DNA of 64,000 nucleotides, from the NCBI GenBank assembly GCA_020532545.1, contig JAJBAW010000009.1, forward strand, positions 1-64,000. Direction: 5' to 3'. Position 1 is the stretch's first letter; each line of letters begins with the position of its first letter. A program made the translations under genes and the position numbers. The notes beneath the pieces are model-generated. The model was not told where the DNA came from and did no database searches. It was given only the letters and a program-made list of their open reading frames with translations. Below, one piece after another: positions 53,494 through 62,828 of the stretch. Source of the DNA: Candidatus Cloacimonadota bacterium (lineage in GTDB: Bacteria > Cloacimonadota > Cloacimonadia > Cloacimonadales > Cloacimonadaceae).

Positions 53494-54414
53494 ATGCCAA
53501 AAGTCCTTATTGCCACAGAAAAACCCTTTGCAGCTGAAGCAAGCGCAAAGATCAAAGCCGAGCTTGACGCGGCGAAGTACGAGTACACATTTTTGGAGTC
53601 TTATACAGACCCTAGTGCCTTTCACAAAGCAGTAGCAGATGTGGAAGCCCTGATCATCCGTAGCGACAAAGTAACCGAAGAGGTGCTCAACGCTGCCAAG
53701 AAACTGAAAATAGTAGTACGCGCCGGAGCCGGCTATGACAATGTGGATCTGAAAAGTGCCACCGCTCATGACGTGGTCGTAATGAACACCCCCGGTCAGA
53801 ATTCAAACGCCGTGGCCGAATTGGCCATCGGTATGATGATCTATCTGGCACGTGGAAAATTCAATGGTAAGAGCGGAGTAGAACTGGCCGGAAAAAGATT
53901 GGCTCTGTTTGGATATGGCCATATCGCCCGTATCGTCGCCAGAATGGCTCAAGGATTCGGAATGCAGATTTATGCCTATGATCCTTATATCTCCGCAGAC
54001 ATCATGACCAAAGACAATGTGAAGCCGCTGACTAAGGTAGAAGATATCTTCAAAAACGGCGATTACGTGTCTCTGCATATTCCCTCAAATTCCGAAACCA
54101 AGAAATCCATCAATTGGGACATGCTTTCCCTGCTTCCTGAGGGTGCCACCCTCGTAAATACCGCTCGTAAAGAAGTGATTGATGAAGATGGCCTGCTCAA
54201 AGCCTTTGCCGATAAAAAAGGTTTCTGCTATGTCAGCGACGTAGCTCCGGACAATCTGGATAAGATCAATGAGCAATTTGCTGATCGCATCTTCTGCACA
54301 CCCAAAAAGATGGGAGCGCAGACCGCAGAAGCCAATGTGAATGCCGGCATCGCTGCCGCCAGACAGATCATTGGCTATCTGGAAAAAGGCGACAAGACCT
54401 TTAAGGTAAACTAA
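53494..54414 (+). CDS. serA: D-3-phosphoglycerate dehydrogenase, short Bacteroidetes-like type
   Basis: This 306-residue D-2-hydroxyacid dehydrogenase probably carries out the first step of serine synthesis. The Rossmann motif reads 'FGYGHIARIVA' (~140-150), and the catalytic arginine lies in 'NTARKEVIDEDGL'. The usual catalytic histidine segment (TPHxG) is replaced by 'TPKKMGAQTAEAN' (~269-281). I recall the same text in short Bacteroidetes homologues annotated as SerA. There is no C-terminal ACT domain, so serine feedback of the classical kind is unlikely. GGAGG lies 7 nt before the ATG, and a terminator follows. Confidence 0.88.
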   Translation: MPKVLIATEKPFAAEASAKIKAELDAAKYEYTFLESYTDPSAFHKAVADVEALIIRSDKVTEEVLNAAKKLKIVVRAGAGYDNVDLKSATAHDVVVMNTPGQNSNAVAELAIGMMIYLARGKFNGKSGVELAGKRLALFGYGHIARIVARMAQGFGMQIYAYDPYISADIMTKDNVKPLTKVEDIFKNGDYVSLHIPSNSETKKSINWDMLSLLPEGATLVNTARKEVIDEDGLLKAFADKKGFCYVSDVAPDNLDKINEQFADRIFCTPKKMGAQTAEANVNAGIAAARQIIGYLEKGDKTFKVN

Positions 54415-54453
54415 ATAACGCCTGTTGAATGATGTTATAGATGACACAAGGCT

Positions 54454-54487
54454 TGCCCGCTGGAACTTTCTGGCGGGCATTTATTTA
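54454..54487 (+). terminator. Rho-independent terminator of serA
   Basis: TGCCCGC (54454-54460) pairs with GCGGGCA (54473-54479), extended by CCAG-type pairing, then TTTATTT. It lies 40 bp beyond the stop and 15 bp before the next start. Confidence 0.75.
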
Positions 54488-54501
54488 GGATAAGTAAGAA
54501 C

Positions 54502-56283
54502 ATGAGCTTCAGATACATCGGATTGTGCCTCATTCTGGCAGCTTGCTGTGCAGTCAGCTTTTTGGGTGCACAAGAAAGCAGCCCTCCAGACAGTCTGTTA
54601 AATATACCCGATGCTAATCTGGGAGGCGATCTCCAGCATATAATGCACAAGCATAAGCTGCTGATTAGAATGTATCCTTTGCTGTTCAGAACTGAAGATA
54701 CAGAAGCCCAATCATCAGAAAAACCTGAGGATTTTGAAGAGTATCGGGGCAGAAGAATCGCCAAAATCAACATCATCTCGAAAGATGTGTTCAATAAGCC
54801 CAATAGTGCCAATACTTCAAGACTGTTTGGCGGTCTGATCCGTTTGGGAAATACCCTGCACCCCAAGACCAGGGAGCGCCTTATTCGAGATCAGCTTTTC
54901 TTTACCGAAGGAGATAGCCTGAATCCCGAATACCTGATCAGCAATCTTCAGTATATATACGATCAGGCTTTGTTCTCTGAGATCGAGTTTGAGATTGTGT
55001 ACACACCGGACAATGAGGTTGAGATCAATGTCTATACACGGCAGAAGTTCTTCCTCAAAGTGAATGGGAGTTTTGCAAATAAGAACAAGTTTAATATCGG
55101 TATCTTCGATAGAAACCTGTTTGGGCTGGGACATTCCTTGGAAAATACCTGGTATATAGACTCAAAAAACCAGGAAACAATCGGTTGGGAGAGTTCTTTC
55201 ACGAATTCCAATGTGCTGGGTAGCTTTGCTCAGGGCATTGTGCACTGGGTTGATCTGCCCGGTCAAAGGCAGGTAGAACTCAAGGTTCAGCGTCCCTTTA
55301 TCTATCCACTGTTCAGATACTCTGGCGGCAGTGAATTTAACTCAAATAGCATCTCTGCCCCCAAAGATAGTGTTTCGGTAAACAAGATGGAATCGGGGGC
55401 TTGGATAGCCCGCAATTTTGATTACTTTGACTATCCTCGTTATGCTTATGCCGCTCTTTCCGTAAATCGGGACTGGTACCCCAAGCGTCCTTCCTCAACC
55501 GTGGAAACCGGTATGCCCTGGCAGGAATCTTTCTTTGCGTTGGGGGCTCTGGCCTTTACTCAATCCGTATATCGCTACATGCCCAGAGTCAGCTCTTTCC
55601 TGGATAACGACCATCTACCGGTGGGATTTCTTTTTGAACTGTATAGTGGAGTGGATATTGGGGAATATAAAACGCGCCCATTCTCCGGCCTGTATGGCTC
55701 GTTATCCATCTTTCCCGGCGAAGACCAGTATTTATATTTAAAATCAGCTTTGGAAGGGTTCTGGGTGGACGGAAGGGTAGAAGAGGGAGTATTCGCTCTG
55801 GAACCTCTATATATCTCGCAGACTACAAACCTGGCAAGGATAAAAGCACGCAGTTTTATAAACGCAAGATACGTCCGCAGCCGCAGAATTCTGGAAACCC
55901 AAAGCATTAGCCTGAAATCCAGTCCGGTTTACCGGGGCACCAAGGATTTGAGCGGAACAGACCTGATTTATACCAGTCTGGAAGAAGACCTGTCTTTACC
56001 CTTATCCATGTTTGGTTTTCAGATCACGACCTTCGCTTTTGCTGATATGGCCTTCATGAGAGATGACCGGCTAGAAAAGAACAAGAATAGTAGTCTTTTT
56101 TCTCAAGGCCTTGGACTCAGATTGCGCAATCCCAGCTTGATTTGGGATTTTATCGAACTATTTCTCAGCATAGACCAAAGCCTCAAATCCAAACCGGGTT
56201 TTGGTGTGGAACTCCGCCTTAAAAGCCCGGTAAATTTGGAAGGATTTACAGGAAGACGTCCGCAGAGATACGATTTCCAGTGA
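54502..56283 (+). CDS. POTRA-like/beta-barrel outer-membrane protein
   Basis: This is a 593-residue protein. The N-terminus (MSFRYIGLCLILAACCAV...LGAQ) is a signal peptide; LAAC could also act as a lipobox. Residues ~85-175 look like one POTRA domain: 'IAKINIISKDVF', 'LIRDQLFFTEGDSLNPEYLISNLQYIYDQALFSEIEFEI' and 'EVEINVYTRQKFFLKV'. The pattern of strand, two helices and paired strands fits BamA/ShlB/TamA-like proteins. The remaining ~410 residues are beta-barrel-like. A role in inserting or secreting outer-membrane proteins is inferred. It has one POTRA where BamA has five, so it is not BamA itself. Confidence 0.75.
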   Translation: MSFRYIGLCLILAACCAVSFLGAQESSPPDSLLNIPDANLGGDLQHIMHKHKLLIRMYPLLFRTEDTEAQSSEKPEDFEEYRGRRIAKINIISKDVFNKPNSANTSRLFGGLIRLGNTLHPKTRERLIRDQLFFTEGDSLNPEYLISNLQYIYDQALFSEIEFEIVYTPDNEVEINVYTRQKFFLKVNGSFANKNKFNIGIFDRNLFGLGHSLENTWYIDSKNQETIGWESSFTNSNVLGSFAQGIVHWVDLPGQRQVELKVQRPFIYPLFRYSGGSEFNSNSISAPKDSVSVNKMESGAWIARNFDYFDYPRYAYAALSVNRDWYPKRPSSTVETGMPWQESFFALGALAFTQSVYRYMPRVSSFLDNDHLPVGFLFELYSGVDIGEYKTRPFSGLYGSLSIFPGEDQYLYLKSALEGFWVDGRVEEGVFALEPLYISQTTNLARIKARSFINARYVRSRRILETQSISLKSSPVYRGTKDLSGTDLIYTSLEEDLSLPLSMFGFQITTFAFADMAFMRDDRLEKNKNSSLFSQGLGLRLRNPSLIWDFIELFLSIDQSLKSKPGFGVELRLKSPVNLEGFTGRRPQRYDFQ

Positions 56284-56430
56284 TTATCCCGAATGCCGAT
56301 AAGCCCTCACTGGCTTGGTGATAAGATGCTGCTTGAAAGCCTATAATCAAGGAATCCAGATAAAAAGGTTTGACAAAAACAGAAAGCTTAAAAACTATGG
56401 ATGCAATGAAGAATTTCTTGGGAGATGATA

Positions 56431-56964
56431 ATGTCTGAAACACAAAAGAATACACAAAAGAAGACTGATGAAGTGCCCGCTGTGGCCAGTAGACACAAGA
56501 TAAGTCTTGTAGAATTGATCTTGATCCTGCTGCTGGTCGGCTTGGTCTTTGTCTTTATCTTTGGCATGAAACAACTGAAGACGGATAAGAAAGCAGAAGG
56601 CTTTGCAAAGACAAAGTTTGAAGCTATCCTGCCCGTACTGCAAACTGCGATCGATGCTGCGGAAGCATTCAAAAGAACAGATGATTTTGGTGATTACCCC
56701 TTTGACTTTGGTCAATTAAATCTCACCGCAACCGATGATTATGCCATCAACAGCGATGCTGAGGGCGTACAGTATATCGAAACCAATGATTTTAAGATTC
56801 TGTATGATGCCGAGAACTTTGGCTTCACTACCATCACCAAGGATGAATTTGGCAAAGCCGGCATCAAGGTGATATACATACTTGCCGAACGCAGCTACAA
56901 AGTGGAAGACCCTACTCCGGATCGCAAACCGACTATCCGGGATGAATGGTTGCCGCAGAATTAA
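56431..56964 (+). CDS. Prepilin-like membrane-anchored protein
   Basis: This 177-residue protein starts at ATG 56431, 6 nt after GGGAG; ATG 56425 abuts that site. A 23-residue polar leader precedes 'ISLVELILILLLVGLVFVFIF', which resembles the type IV prepilin N-terminus ([FILM]-x-L-x-E). The glutamate (E28) is at +5 if cleavage followed K23. The residue before cleavage is Lys rather than the Gly that prepilin peptidase normally needs. The C-terminal ~120 residues have alternating strands ending 'YKVEDPTPDRKPTIRDEWLPQN'. It may be a pseudopilin-like or uncleaved bitopic protein. No pilus genes are nearby. Confidence 0.7.
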   Translation: MSETQKNTQKKTDEVPAVASRHKISLVELILILLLVGLVFVFIFGMKQLKTDKKAEGFAKTKFEAILPVLQTAIDAAEAFKRTDDFGDYPFDFGQLNLTATDDYAINSDAEGVQYIETNDFKILYDAENFGFTTITKDEFGKAGIKVIYILAERSYKVEDPTPDRKPTIRDEWLPQN

Positions 56965-56990
56965 CAGCTAAGTCTTAGACCTTAAAAGAA

Positions 56991-57026
56991 TAGAGCCGCA
57001 TGCTAGCATGCGGCTCTAACTTTTTT
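56991..57026. terminator. Bidirectional terminator, perfect 28-bp palindrome
   Basis: TAGAGCCGCATGCT (56991-57004) is followed directly by its exact reverse complement (57005-57018). T6 follows on the plus side, and TTTT precedes it on the minus strand. It serves the convergent genes ending at 56964 and 57043. Confidence 0.9.
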
Positions 57027-57042
57027 ACCCTAAAGTGTAGGG

Positions 57043-60000
57043 CTATTTCATCAACAGCATTTTGATGCTTTTGGTGGAATGAGGCGATTTGATCCGGGCA
57101 AAATAGACTCCGCTGGCCACGGAGCGGCCATGCAAGTCTGTTCCATTCCAGAGCAGTTTGTGATTTCCAGAGCCCAGGATTCCTTTGTGAAGGGTATTTA
57201 CCTTCTGTCCCCGGATGTTATAGATATCCACGCTGCAATCCATAGCTGCGGGGGTATCAAAGGCAATAGTAACCGTGGGGTTGAAAGGATTGGGATAGGC
57301 TTTGATCTTGCCCAAAGGGCTCACTACGATGTCAGAATTGCTTACCGGATAGTTGTAGATCACGATGCTGCCAGTGTATTCACCTGCTTCCGGTAAATCT
57401 ACAGTGAATTCACCATCACCCTCTAGAGTATGTGCAAAGCCATTCAGGTAGAATCTCACTGTCCAGTTTTCCGGCACAGCGCTAAAGAGGCTTTCAAATT
57501 CCATCGTTCCCGTCCCTTCGGTATTCAGGACAAATCCAAACTCCTTCGAAGTCTCTTCTTCAGAGAAATCCTTGCGTAAATCCTGCTTTAGATATCCATC
57601 CTGGTAGGTTTCCAAATCCGGAGCTATCAAGGATAAAGTGGTGGCTGGGCTTACCGGTTTGCTGGGAGCGGCAGGCAAATCCACCCTGAAATCGTAGCCA
57701 TTGCTAGCTATCGCACTGGAGCCAATGGTGATCCAATCCATATCAGTCTCAATGTCCTTTGCCTTCAAGGTAATGGTCCATTTTGGAGCCGGAGGTTGAA
57801 TCTGGGGTGCATCATAAAATGGATAGAACTTCATGCTGATGTTATTGCCAGGGTTGGCATAACTCTTAATGAAGAAGGATTCATAAGGTTCGATGCGGTT
57901 CACCAACTGATAGGCGCCGTCACGATAGACGTAGATTGCACTGGAGATCATCTTTTGGTTGATCAGTTCAGAGAATTGGAAGAGGCTGTTATTTACCGTA
58001 AAGTGCAATGAAGAGATATCATAATGGCACAGATGCGGATTCGCCACAAAGTTCCAGCCGGGTTCGATTTCCACTTCGGTAGCATCTGCAACCACATCTA
58101 AAACTGTGCTTTGAAACACAAAATCCGTAGCTTTCACAAAGTATCCCAAGCCATTGGCAAATTCATTCAAAGCTATCCAATCTTCGCCATAAACATAGCC
58201 CAGAGCACCAGGTCCAAAGATATAATCCATGGTGAAGCTGCTCTGCGGGAAGGGGTTGCTCTTTGTGTACCAGCCGGGTTCGTTATAGAGCAGATTCATT
58301 CTAGGCACGATAGAGAAGGTATAAGGAGATGCATAAACCTTGCGCAGCCCATCGGTAGCCACCACTTCCAGATAAGCTTTGGTTTCCGGCATATCTATGC
58401 TCTGCGGGATGATGTAGCTAAAGCTGGAGGTATTGGGGGGGATATTTGGGAAAATAGCCAGGGAATCACTGGCACTCTTGAGGTACAGATTCATATGGTC
58501 GATCAAGAAAGGATTCACATTGCTCCAGGAAAGGTCTATAGTATTTCCGCCCTGATAGATTTGGTTATCCTTGAATCCGTAATTGACTGAAGGCTGGAGA
58601 TTGCCCCAATACAGAGTCATGGTGCGGACATTGGAATTGCTTACCATGAATTCATAGGGACCGCTCTGCAGATCGTGCCAGGCGCCGTTTCCTGTGTCGT
58701 AAACATAGATCTTTTCTGCTCTGGTTCCCACGGTAGGCACGCTGAGATAGAGGGGAACATTGTATTGGCTGGAGCGCACACGCAGATTCCAGGTTTTGAG
58801 ATCGGTGGCTACATCATAGCCTGCTTTGACTTCACGGCCTAGATGTGTACCATTCTGACCCCAATAAGGTTGCCAGAAAGCGAGCCAGACATAGCTTCCA
58901 CTAGGACCACCTTTCGAGGTATCCCAGTATGTGTCCGAGCCGTCTGTAGCATAAGGATTTTGACTGAATGAGATTAAATCCGTGAGGCTGCCGTTGGCAT
59001 TGGAGATCTGCAGATCGTGAACCAATTTCGCGCAAGCAGATTGTTGCACATTGTGGATATATTCGTAGTCGTTGGGCCCTATCATGCTGATGCGATAAGT
59101 GAAATCCACGCCATTGGGGCAGTTCAGATCCCAATATTCATAGCTGGAGCTTCCGCTTAAGAGCAGAGGATTGTCCACATAAGTATCGATCATTTCCCAA
59201 TCAGAGTCCGCCGTCTTGCGGTACACCCTAAAGCCTTGCAATCCGCTGTGCGAACCTACTGTCCAATACAAACGCACAGAAGCAGTCATGCCATGCGCTA
59301 GATAGCTTGTCACGTTGGCGGGAGCAGGAGAGGTGGTAACCTCATTGGACAATGGCGAGTAGTTTCCATTTTTGTCGCGGGCACGGATTTTGAAGAAGTA
59401 GTTGGTACTGCTATTCAGGCCAGTTACATTGATGCTCTCATAGGCTTGTGAGGCAAGCATGGAGTCATTATTCCTATCATAGATTTGAAAGTTTTCTTCT
59501 GTGATGGGCGCCGTAGCATAGAGTATCTCATAGCTGTCAAAGTCATAGGCATCGCTTTTGTCCCAGCCCAGGGTCACATAATACATGGAAGTATTGATCA
59601 CAGTCAGGTTTTCCGGAGTGGGGGGGACCAGGCCATCATCCATGGCAAACATGTCATCCAAAAGGCTTTCCAGGTCGATTATCCAGCGGGAATAGTACTT
59701 CCTGACATTGGTATAGAGATTATCAAAATCCCATCTGCCATTGTCTTCGTCCCAACCGTAGAACCATTTGTAGTTATTCTCGGTCTCGTCGTAGGCATTG
59801 GGCAGTTCATCCATCTCAATATGGAACCAGGGGTCGTAGACATCAAAATCGTTCCAGCCGCTCAGGGTATAAATCGATTGCTGGCTTTGGGCATATCCGG
59901 GCAGATCAATGTCTCCATTCACCGGGTATTCTACTTCACCATCGGAGAACGTAAAGTCATGGATGCTGTAGTTTACCGCATAATACTGGTTTAGAAAGAC

Positions 60001-60942
60001 ATCTTCATGGGCGCCAATGGTATTTGCCGGGATCATCAGATGATCTCCCTTATTGATCAGATCATTTTTCATGCTGCTCAGATCACGAATGGGGAGATTA
60101 GGGCAAAGACCTGGATTCCCAACAGATAGCTGAGTATCCGTGTAGCCCACATGACGATTCCAGTCATAAGAGTGGATTTGCGCAGAGAATTCCCTGTGGC
60201 CAAAATCAAGGCGGATTTTATCAGCAAATCTTTTGTAAGCTACATTAAAGGGATGGTTGGGTACCCTGGTGGGGTCGCTTAAAGATTTTGTATTTGTGTA
60301 AGAACCAACATTGGTCCAACGCACCTCCCGGCCTGTACCGGAAATGATAAGATACGAAGCATCCCAAGTGGTGAAAGCATCGTAGCTCATAATGGTGGTG
60401 GGGAAGTCATCTGTGGGATGGGGCGCTGTTACTATGATCGGCCTGCTACTATCTGGGCTGTAAATATACAGCCCCCAACCGTAGTCAAAAGCACCATGCT
60501 CATCATCATAGAGCTCATCAGGTGTACCATTGTCGTCATAATGATCCCAATTCGGGATTTCCCGGAGCATATAAAAGGTCCGGTTCGTATCGGTATCGTG
60601 AAATTCTACTACCTGATAGGGGAAGCCTGCCGAATTTATGGCAGTTTGCGCTTGGTCCAACAAACCGGCCAGAAAGAGATCGACGATAGCCCCCCATTGA
60701 TTCAGTTCGGAAGTAGAGGCTCTGTAAAAGTCACCAAAACCGTTAGTTTGTCGATCAAATGGTGCATAAAGGTTATAGTTTTGGGATGCTATACCTTCTG
60801 CAATATGGGAAATCCAATTATCGTAAACACAGTTATCTTCGCTACCAATGAGAAATTTCTCCAGCGAAGCGGTCTCTGAAATGAAAGCGGGAAGGGCAAC
60901 GAGTATTGCCAGCAGCCCGATCATAAGGATTGCTTTTTTCAT
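57043..60942 (-). CDS. Large secreted protein with fibronectin III domains and C-terminal sorting domain
   Basis: This is a 1299-residue protein with a signal peptide (MKKAILMIGLLAILVALPAFIS) and AGGAG 5 nt before the ATG. Residues ~60-430 form an unassigned domain with histidines and acids ('VTAPHPTDDFPT', 'GHREFSAQIHSYDWNRH', 'GAHEDVF') arranged like a zinc-hydrolase site. Two fibronectin III domains follow (~440-640). A long beta region carries a 'SNVRTMTLYWGNLQPS'-type repeat. Residues ~1205-1299 are the FlgD-like sorting domain (AYPNPFNPTV, ending KMLLMK). A secreted peptidase or amidohydrolase is possible. The family is not identified. Confidence 0.85.
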   Translation of the reverse strand: MKKAILMIGLLAILVALPAFISETASLEKFLIGSEDNCVYDNWISHIAEGIASQNYNLYAPFDRQTNGFGDFYRASTSELNQWGAIVDLFLAGLLDQAQTAINSAGFPYQVVEFHDTDTNRTFYMLREIPNWDHYDDNGTPDELYDDEHGAFDYGWGLYIYSPDSSRPIIVTAPHPTDDFPTTIMSYDAFTTWDASYLIISGTGREVRWTNVGSYTNTKSLSDPTRVPNHPFNVAYKRFADKIRLDFGHREFSAQIHSYDWNRHVGYTDTQLSVGNPGLCPNLPIRDLSSMKNDLINKGDHLMIPANTIGAHEDVFLNQYYAVNYSIHDFTFSDGEVEYPVNGDIDLPGYAQSQQSIYTLSGWNDFDVYDPWFHIEMDELPNAYDETENNYKWFYGWDEDNGRWDFDNLYTNVRKYYSRWIIDLESLLDDMFAMDDGLVPPTPENLTVINTSMYYVTLGWDKSDAYDFDSYEILYATAPITEENFQIYDRNNDSMLASQAYESINVTGLNSSTNYFFKIRARDKNGNYSPLSNEVTTSPAPANVTSYLAHGMTASVRLYWTVGSHSGLQGFRVYRKTADSDWEMIDTYVDNPLLLSGSSSYEYWDLNCPNGVDFTYRISMIGPNDYEYIHNVQQSACAKLVHDLQISNANGSLTDLISFSQNPYATDGSDTYWDTSKGGPSGSYVWLAFWQPYWGQNGTHLGREVKAGYDVATDLKTWNLRVRSSQYNVPLYLSVPTVGTRAEKIYVYDTGNGAWHDLQSGPYEFMVSNSNVRTMTLYWGNLQPSVNYGFKDNQIYQGGNTIDLSWSNVNPFLIDHMNLYLKSASDSLAIFPNIPPNTSSFSYIIPQSIDMPETKAYLEVVATDGLRKVYASPYTFSIVPRMNLLYNEPGWYTKSNPFPQSSFTMDYIFGPGALGYVYGEDWIALNEFANGLGYFVKATDFVFQSTVLDVVADATEVEIEPGWNFVANPHLCHYDISSLHFTVNNSLFQFSELINQKMISSAIYVYRDGAYQLVNRIEPYESFFIKSYANPGNNISMKFYPFYDAPQIQPPAPKWTITLKAKDIETDMDWITIGSSAIASNGYDFRVDLPAAPSKPVSPATTLSLIAPDLETYQDGYLKQDLRKDFSEEETSKEFGFVLNTEGTGTMEFESLFSAVPENWTVRFYLNGFAHTLEGDGEFTVDLPEAGEYTGSIVIYNYPVSNSDIVVSPLGKIKAYPNPFNPTVTIAFDTPAAMDCSVDIYNIRGQKVNTLHKGILGSGNHKLLWNGTDLHGRSVASGVYFARIKSPHSTKSIKMLLMK

Positions 60943-60963
60943 GTATTCTCCTATATGCTGCGT

Positions 60964-60993
60964 ATATTATTACAAGATTTACTTTTATTTCAA
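60964..60993 (-). promoter_or_regulatory. Promoter of the 1299-residue secreted protein
   Basis: On the minus strand TTGAAA (60993-60988) is followed after 18 bp by TAATAT (60969-60964), 22 bp before the start codon. Confidence 0.45.
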
Positions 60994-61048
60994 GAAGCAA
61001 GAGAAGCCGGAATTCGTCAAGCTTTATTTAGATCTTTCTTTTTTGTGA

Positions 61049-61076
61049 TTGACAAAATTCAGCCTTTTTGTAAAAG
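61049..61076 (+). promoter_or_regulatory. Promoter of the COG2426-lpxB-acyltransferase operon
   Basis: TTGACA (61049-61054) is followed after 16 bp by TAAAAG (61071-61076), 35 bp before the TTG start at 61111. It is divergent from the promoter at 60964-60993. Confidence 0.45.
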
Positions 61077-61110
61077 ATACCGCAACATACACATATATAG
61101 GAGTTTGAAT

Positions 61111-61683
61111 TTGATTCATAAAACGTCAAAGACACTTTGCATCACTCTGCTGCTCATGCTAGCCCTATCTGGCTTACATGCGGCTTCATTTGCGGATGGT
61201 ACTGTGAACTGGCTGGCAGCCAAAGGTCTCAGCCCCCGGCTGATCGTGCTCATCATCTCGATGTTGCCACTAATCGAGCTCAGAGGATCCATTCCTGTAG
61301 CTATTCTACTGTTCAATATCCCCTGGTTGGAGGCGGCAATTATCTCTATTTTGGGGAACATGATTCCGATTCCTTTTATACTGCTTTTCATCGAGTGGTT
61401 TTTGGGGCTGATCAGCAAGGTTCCCATCGGTGCAAGATTCACCTCCTGGCTTTTTACCCGTACCCGCAGGAAAGGAAAGGCCATTGAGCGTTACGAAGCC
61501 ATTGGACTGGTCACATTTGTGGGCATTCCGCTGCCTGGTACAGGAGGCTGGACAGGCGCCTTGGCCTCCAGAATCTTCGGCATCAGCTTTTGGAAATCCC
61601 TGCTATATATTTTGCTGGGGGTGATTGCGGCCAGCGCTATCGTGACTCCGTTATCCCTAATGGGAAAGATGGCGGTGCATTGA
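61111..61683 (+). CDS. Small multidrug export-like membrane protein (COG2426)
   Basis: This protein of ~190 residues starts at TTG 61111. AGGAG lies 7 nt ahead, and a hydrophobic N-terminus follows (TLCITLLLMLALSGLHA). The frame also opens at 60955, but that start precedes the predicted promoter. Motifs are 'ISMLPLIELRGSIPVAILLF' and 'GIPLPGTGGWTGALAS' (the re-entrant GxP...PGTG signature of the COG2426/Sm_multidrug_ex family, related in fold to DedA). It has about five membrane segments. Its transport role is unproven. It overlaps lpxB by 1 nt. Confidence 0.8.
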   Translation: MIHKTSKTLCITLLLMLALSGLHAASFADGTVNWLAAKGLSPRLIVLIISMLPLIELRGSIPVAILLFNIPWLEAAIISILGNMIPIPFILLFIEWFLGLISKVPIGARFTSWLFTRTRRKGKAIERYEAIGLVTFVGIPLPGTGGWTGALASRIFGISFWKSLLYILLGVIAASAIVTPLSLMGKMAVH

Positions 61684-62828
61684 TGGACAAATTAATCACA
61701 ATCTTTTGGCTGGCTGGAGAAAGCAGTGGCGATTTGCATTGCGAATTGATCATGAAGGCCTTGGCAAAAGATGGCAAGCGCTATCACCATGTGGGTATAG
61801 GCGGGCCAAAAATGCAGGCTCAGGGCCTCAAGCCGCTTTTCCCGTTCGATCGTTTTGCGGTGATGGGATTTGTAGAGGTGCTTGCGCATCTTGGCTTTTT
61901 TCTCAAGGTGGAACAGAGCATCAAAAGACTTTTTGAAGAAGCAAAGCCTGATCTGGTGATCCTGGCGGATTATCCCGGGCTCAATCTACGCATTGCCCAT
62001 CTGGCGGATGAATTTCGCATTCCGGTCTTATACTATATCGTTCCGCAATTTTGGGCCTGGAAACATGAGCGGGTCTTCAAGATCAAAGCCAATGTAAATC
62101 ATGCAGCTTGCATCCTGCCCTTTGAGGAAGAATTGCTTACCATTCATAATATTGCCTGCACTTATGTGGGACACCCCATTGCGGAAGAGATTGAGCACAA
62201 GATGGATCGCGATGCCTTTGCCAAGTTCTTTCATTTGAATCCAAACAAAAAGTGGCTGGGATTCTTCCCCGGCAGTCGCAATAGCGAAGCGAAGAAGATG
62301 CTGCCCACTTTCCTGAAAGCTGCCAAAACCTGGGATCAAAAGGAATACGAAATCCTCGTCTCAAAATCTCACGGGGTCAATCACCAGCTTTTTATGGACA
62401 TGGTATCGGGTACTGGAATGCCAAATCTCAATATCATCGATGGCTATAATTACGATATGATGCAGCACTGTGATGCTTTGGTCTGCACCTCTGGCACCGT
62501 TACTTTGGAGGCTGCGTATATCGGTACTCCCTCTGTGATCTGTTATAAGGCCAATCCCTTGTCTTACCTCATTGGAAAGCACTTGATCCGGGTTTCCCGT
62601 ATAGGCTTGCCCAATATCATCCTGGACAATGATGTGCTGCCGGAACTTGTGCAACATGACATGAGCGCTCACAACATCAACGCCAAACTCCGGGAAATTA
62701 TCCCCGGCAGCCCGAGACGCGATGTAATCCTGCTCGAACTAAGGAAGCTAAGAGCTATGTTAAGCGACAAAAAACCCAGCGTGGAAATGCCCAAAATCAT
62801 CGAGCAGATGTTGATTACCTATGGCTGA
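61683..62828 (+). CDS. lpxB: Lipid-A-disaccharide synthase LpxB
   Basis: This 381-residue GT19 enzyme joins 2,3-diacylglucosamine-1-phosphate to UDP-2,3-diacylglucosamine to form the lipid A disaccharide. 'LAGESSGDLHCELI' (~9-22), 'VGIGGPKMQ', 'DYPGLNLR', 'PQFWAWK', 'LPFEE' and 'TSGTVTLEAAYIGTPSVICYK' match the family. The ATG at 61683 shares its A with the preceding TGA; the frame opens earlier at 61590 without a better site. The stop overlaps the acyltransferase start by 8 bp. Its presence shows lipid A production and a diderm envelope. Confidence 0.96.
   Translation: MDKLITIFWLAGESSGDLHCELIMKALAKDGKRYHHVGIGGPKMQAQGLKPLFPFDRFAVMGFVEVLAHLGFFLKVEQSIKRLFEEAKPDLVILADYPGLNLRIAHLADEFRIPVLYYIVPQFWAWKHERVFKIKANVNHAACILPFEEELLTIHNIACTYVGHPIAEEIEHKMDRDAFAKFFHLNPNKKWLGFFPGSRNSEAKKMLPTFLKAAKTWDQKEYEILVSKSHGVNHQLFMDMVSGTGMPNLNIIDGYNYDMMQHCDALVCTSGTVTLEAAYIGTPSVICYKANPLSYLIGKHLIRVSRIGLPNIILDNDVLPELVQHDMSAHNINAKLREIIPGSPRRDVILLELRKLRAMLSDKKPSVEMPKIIEQMLITYG

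Noticed and set aside
54502-56283. BamA
   Set aside because: Only one POTRA-like domain is visible, and the length is below that of BamA (about 800).
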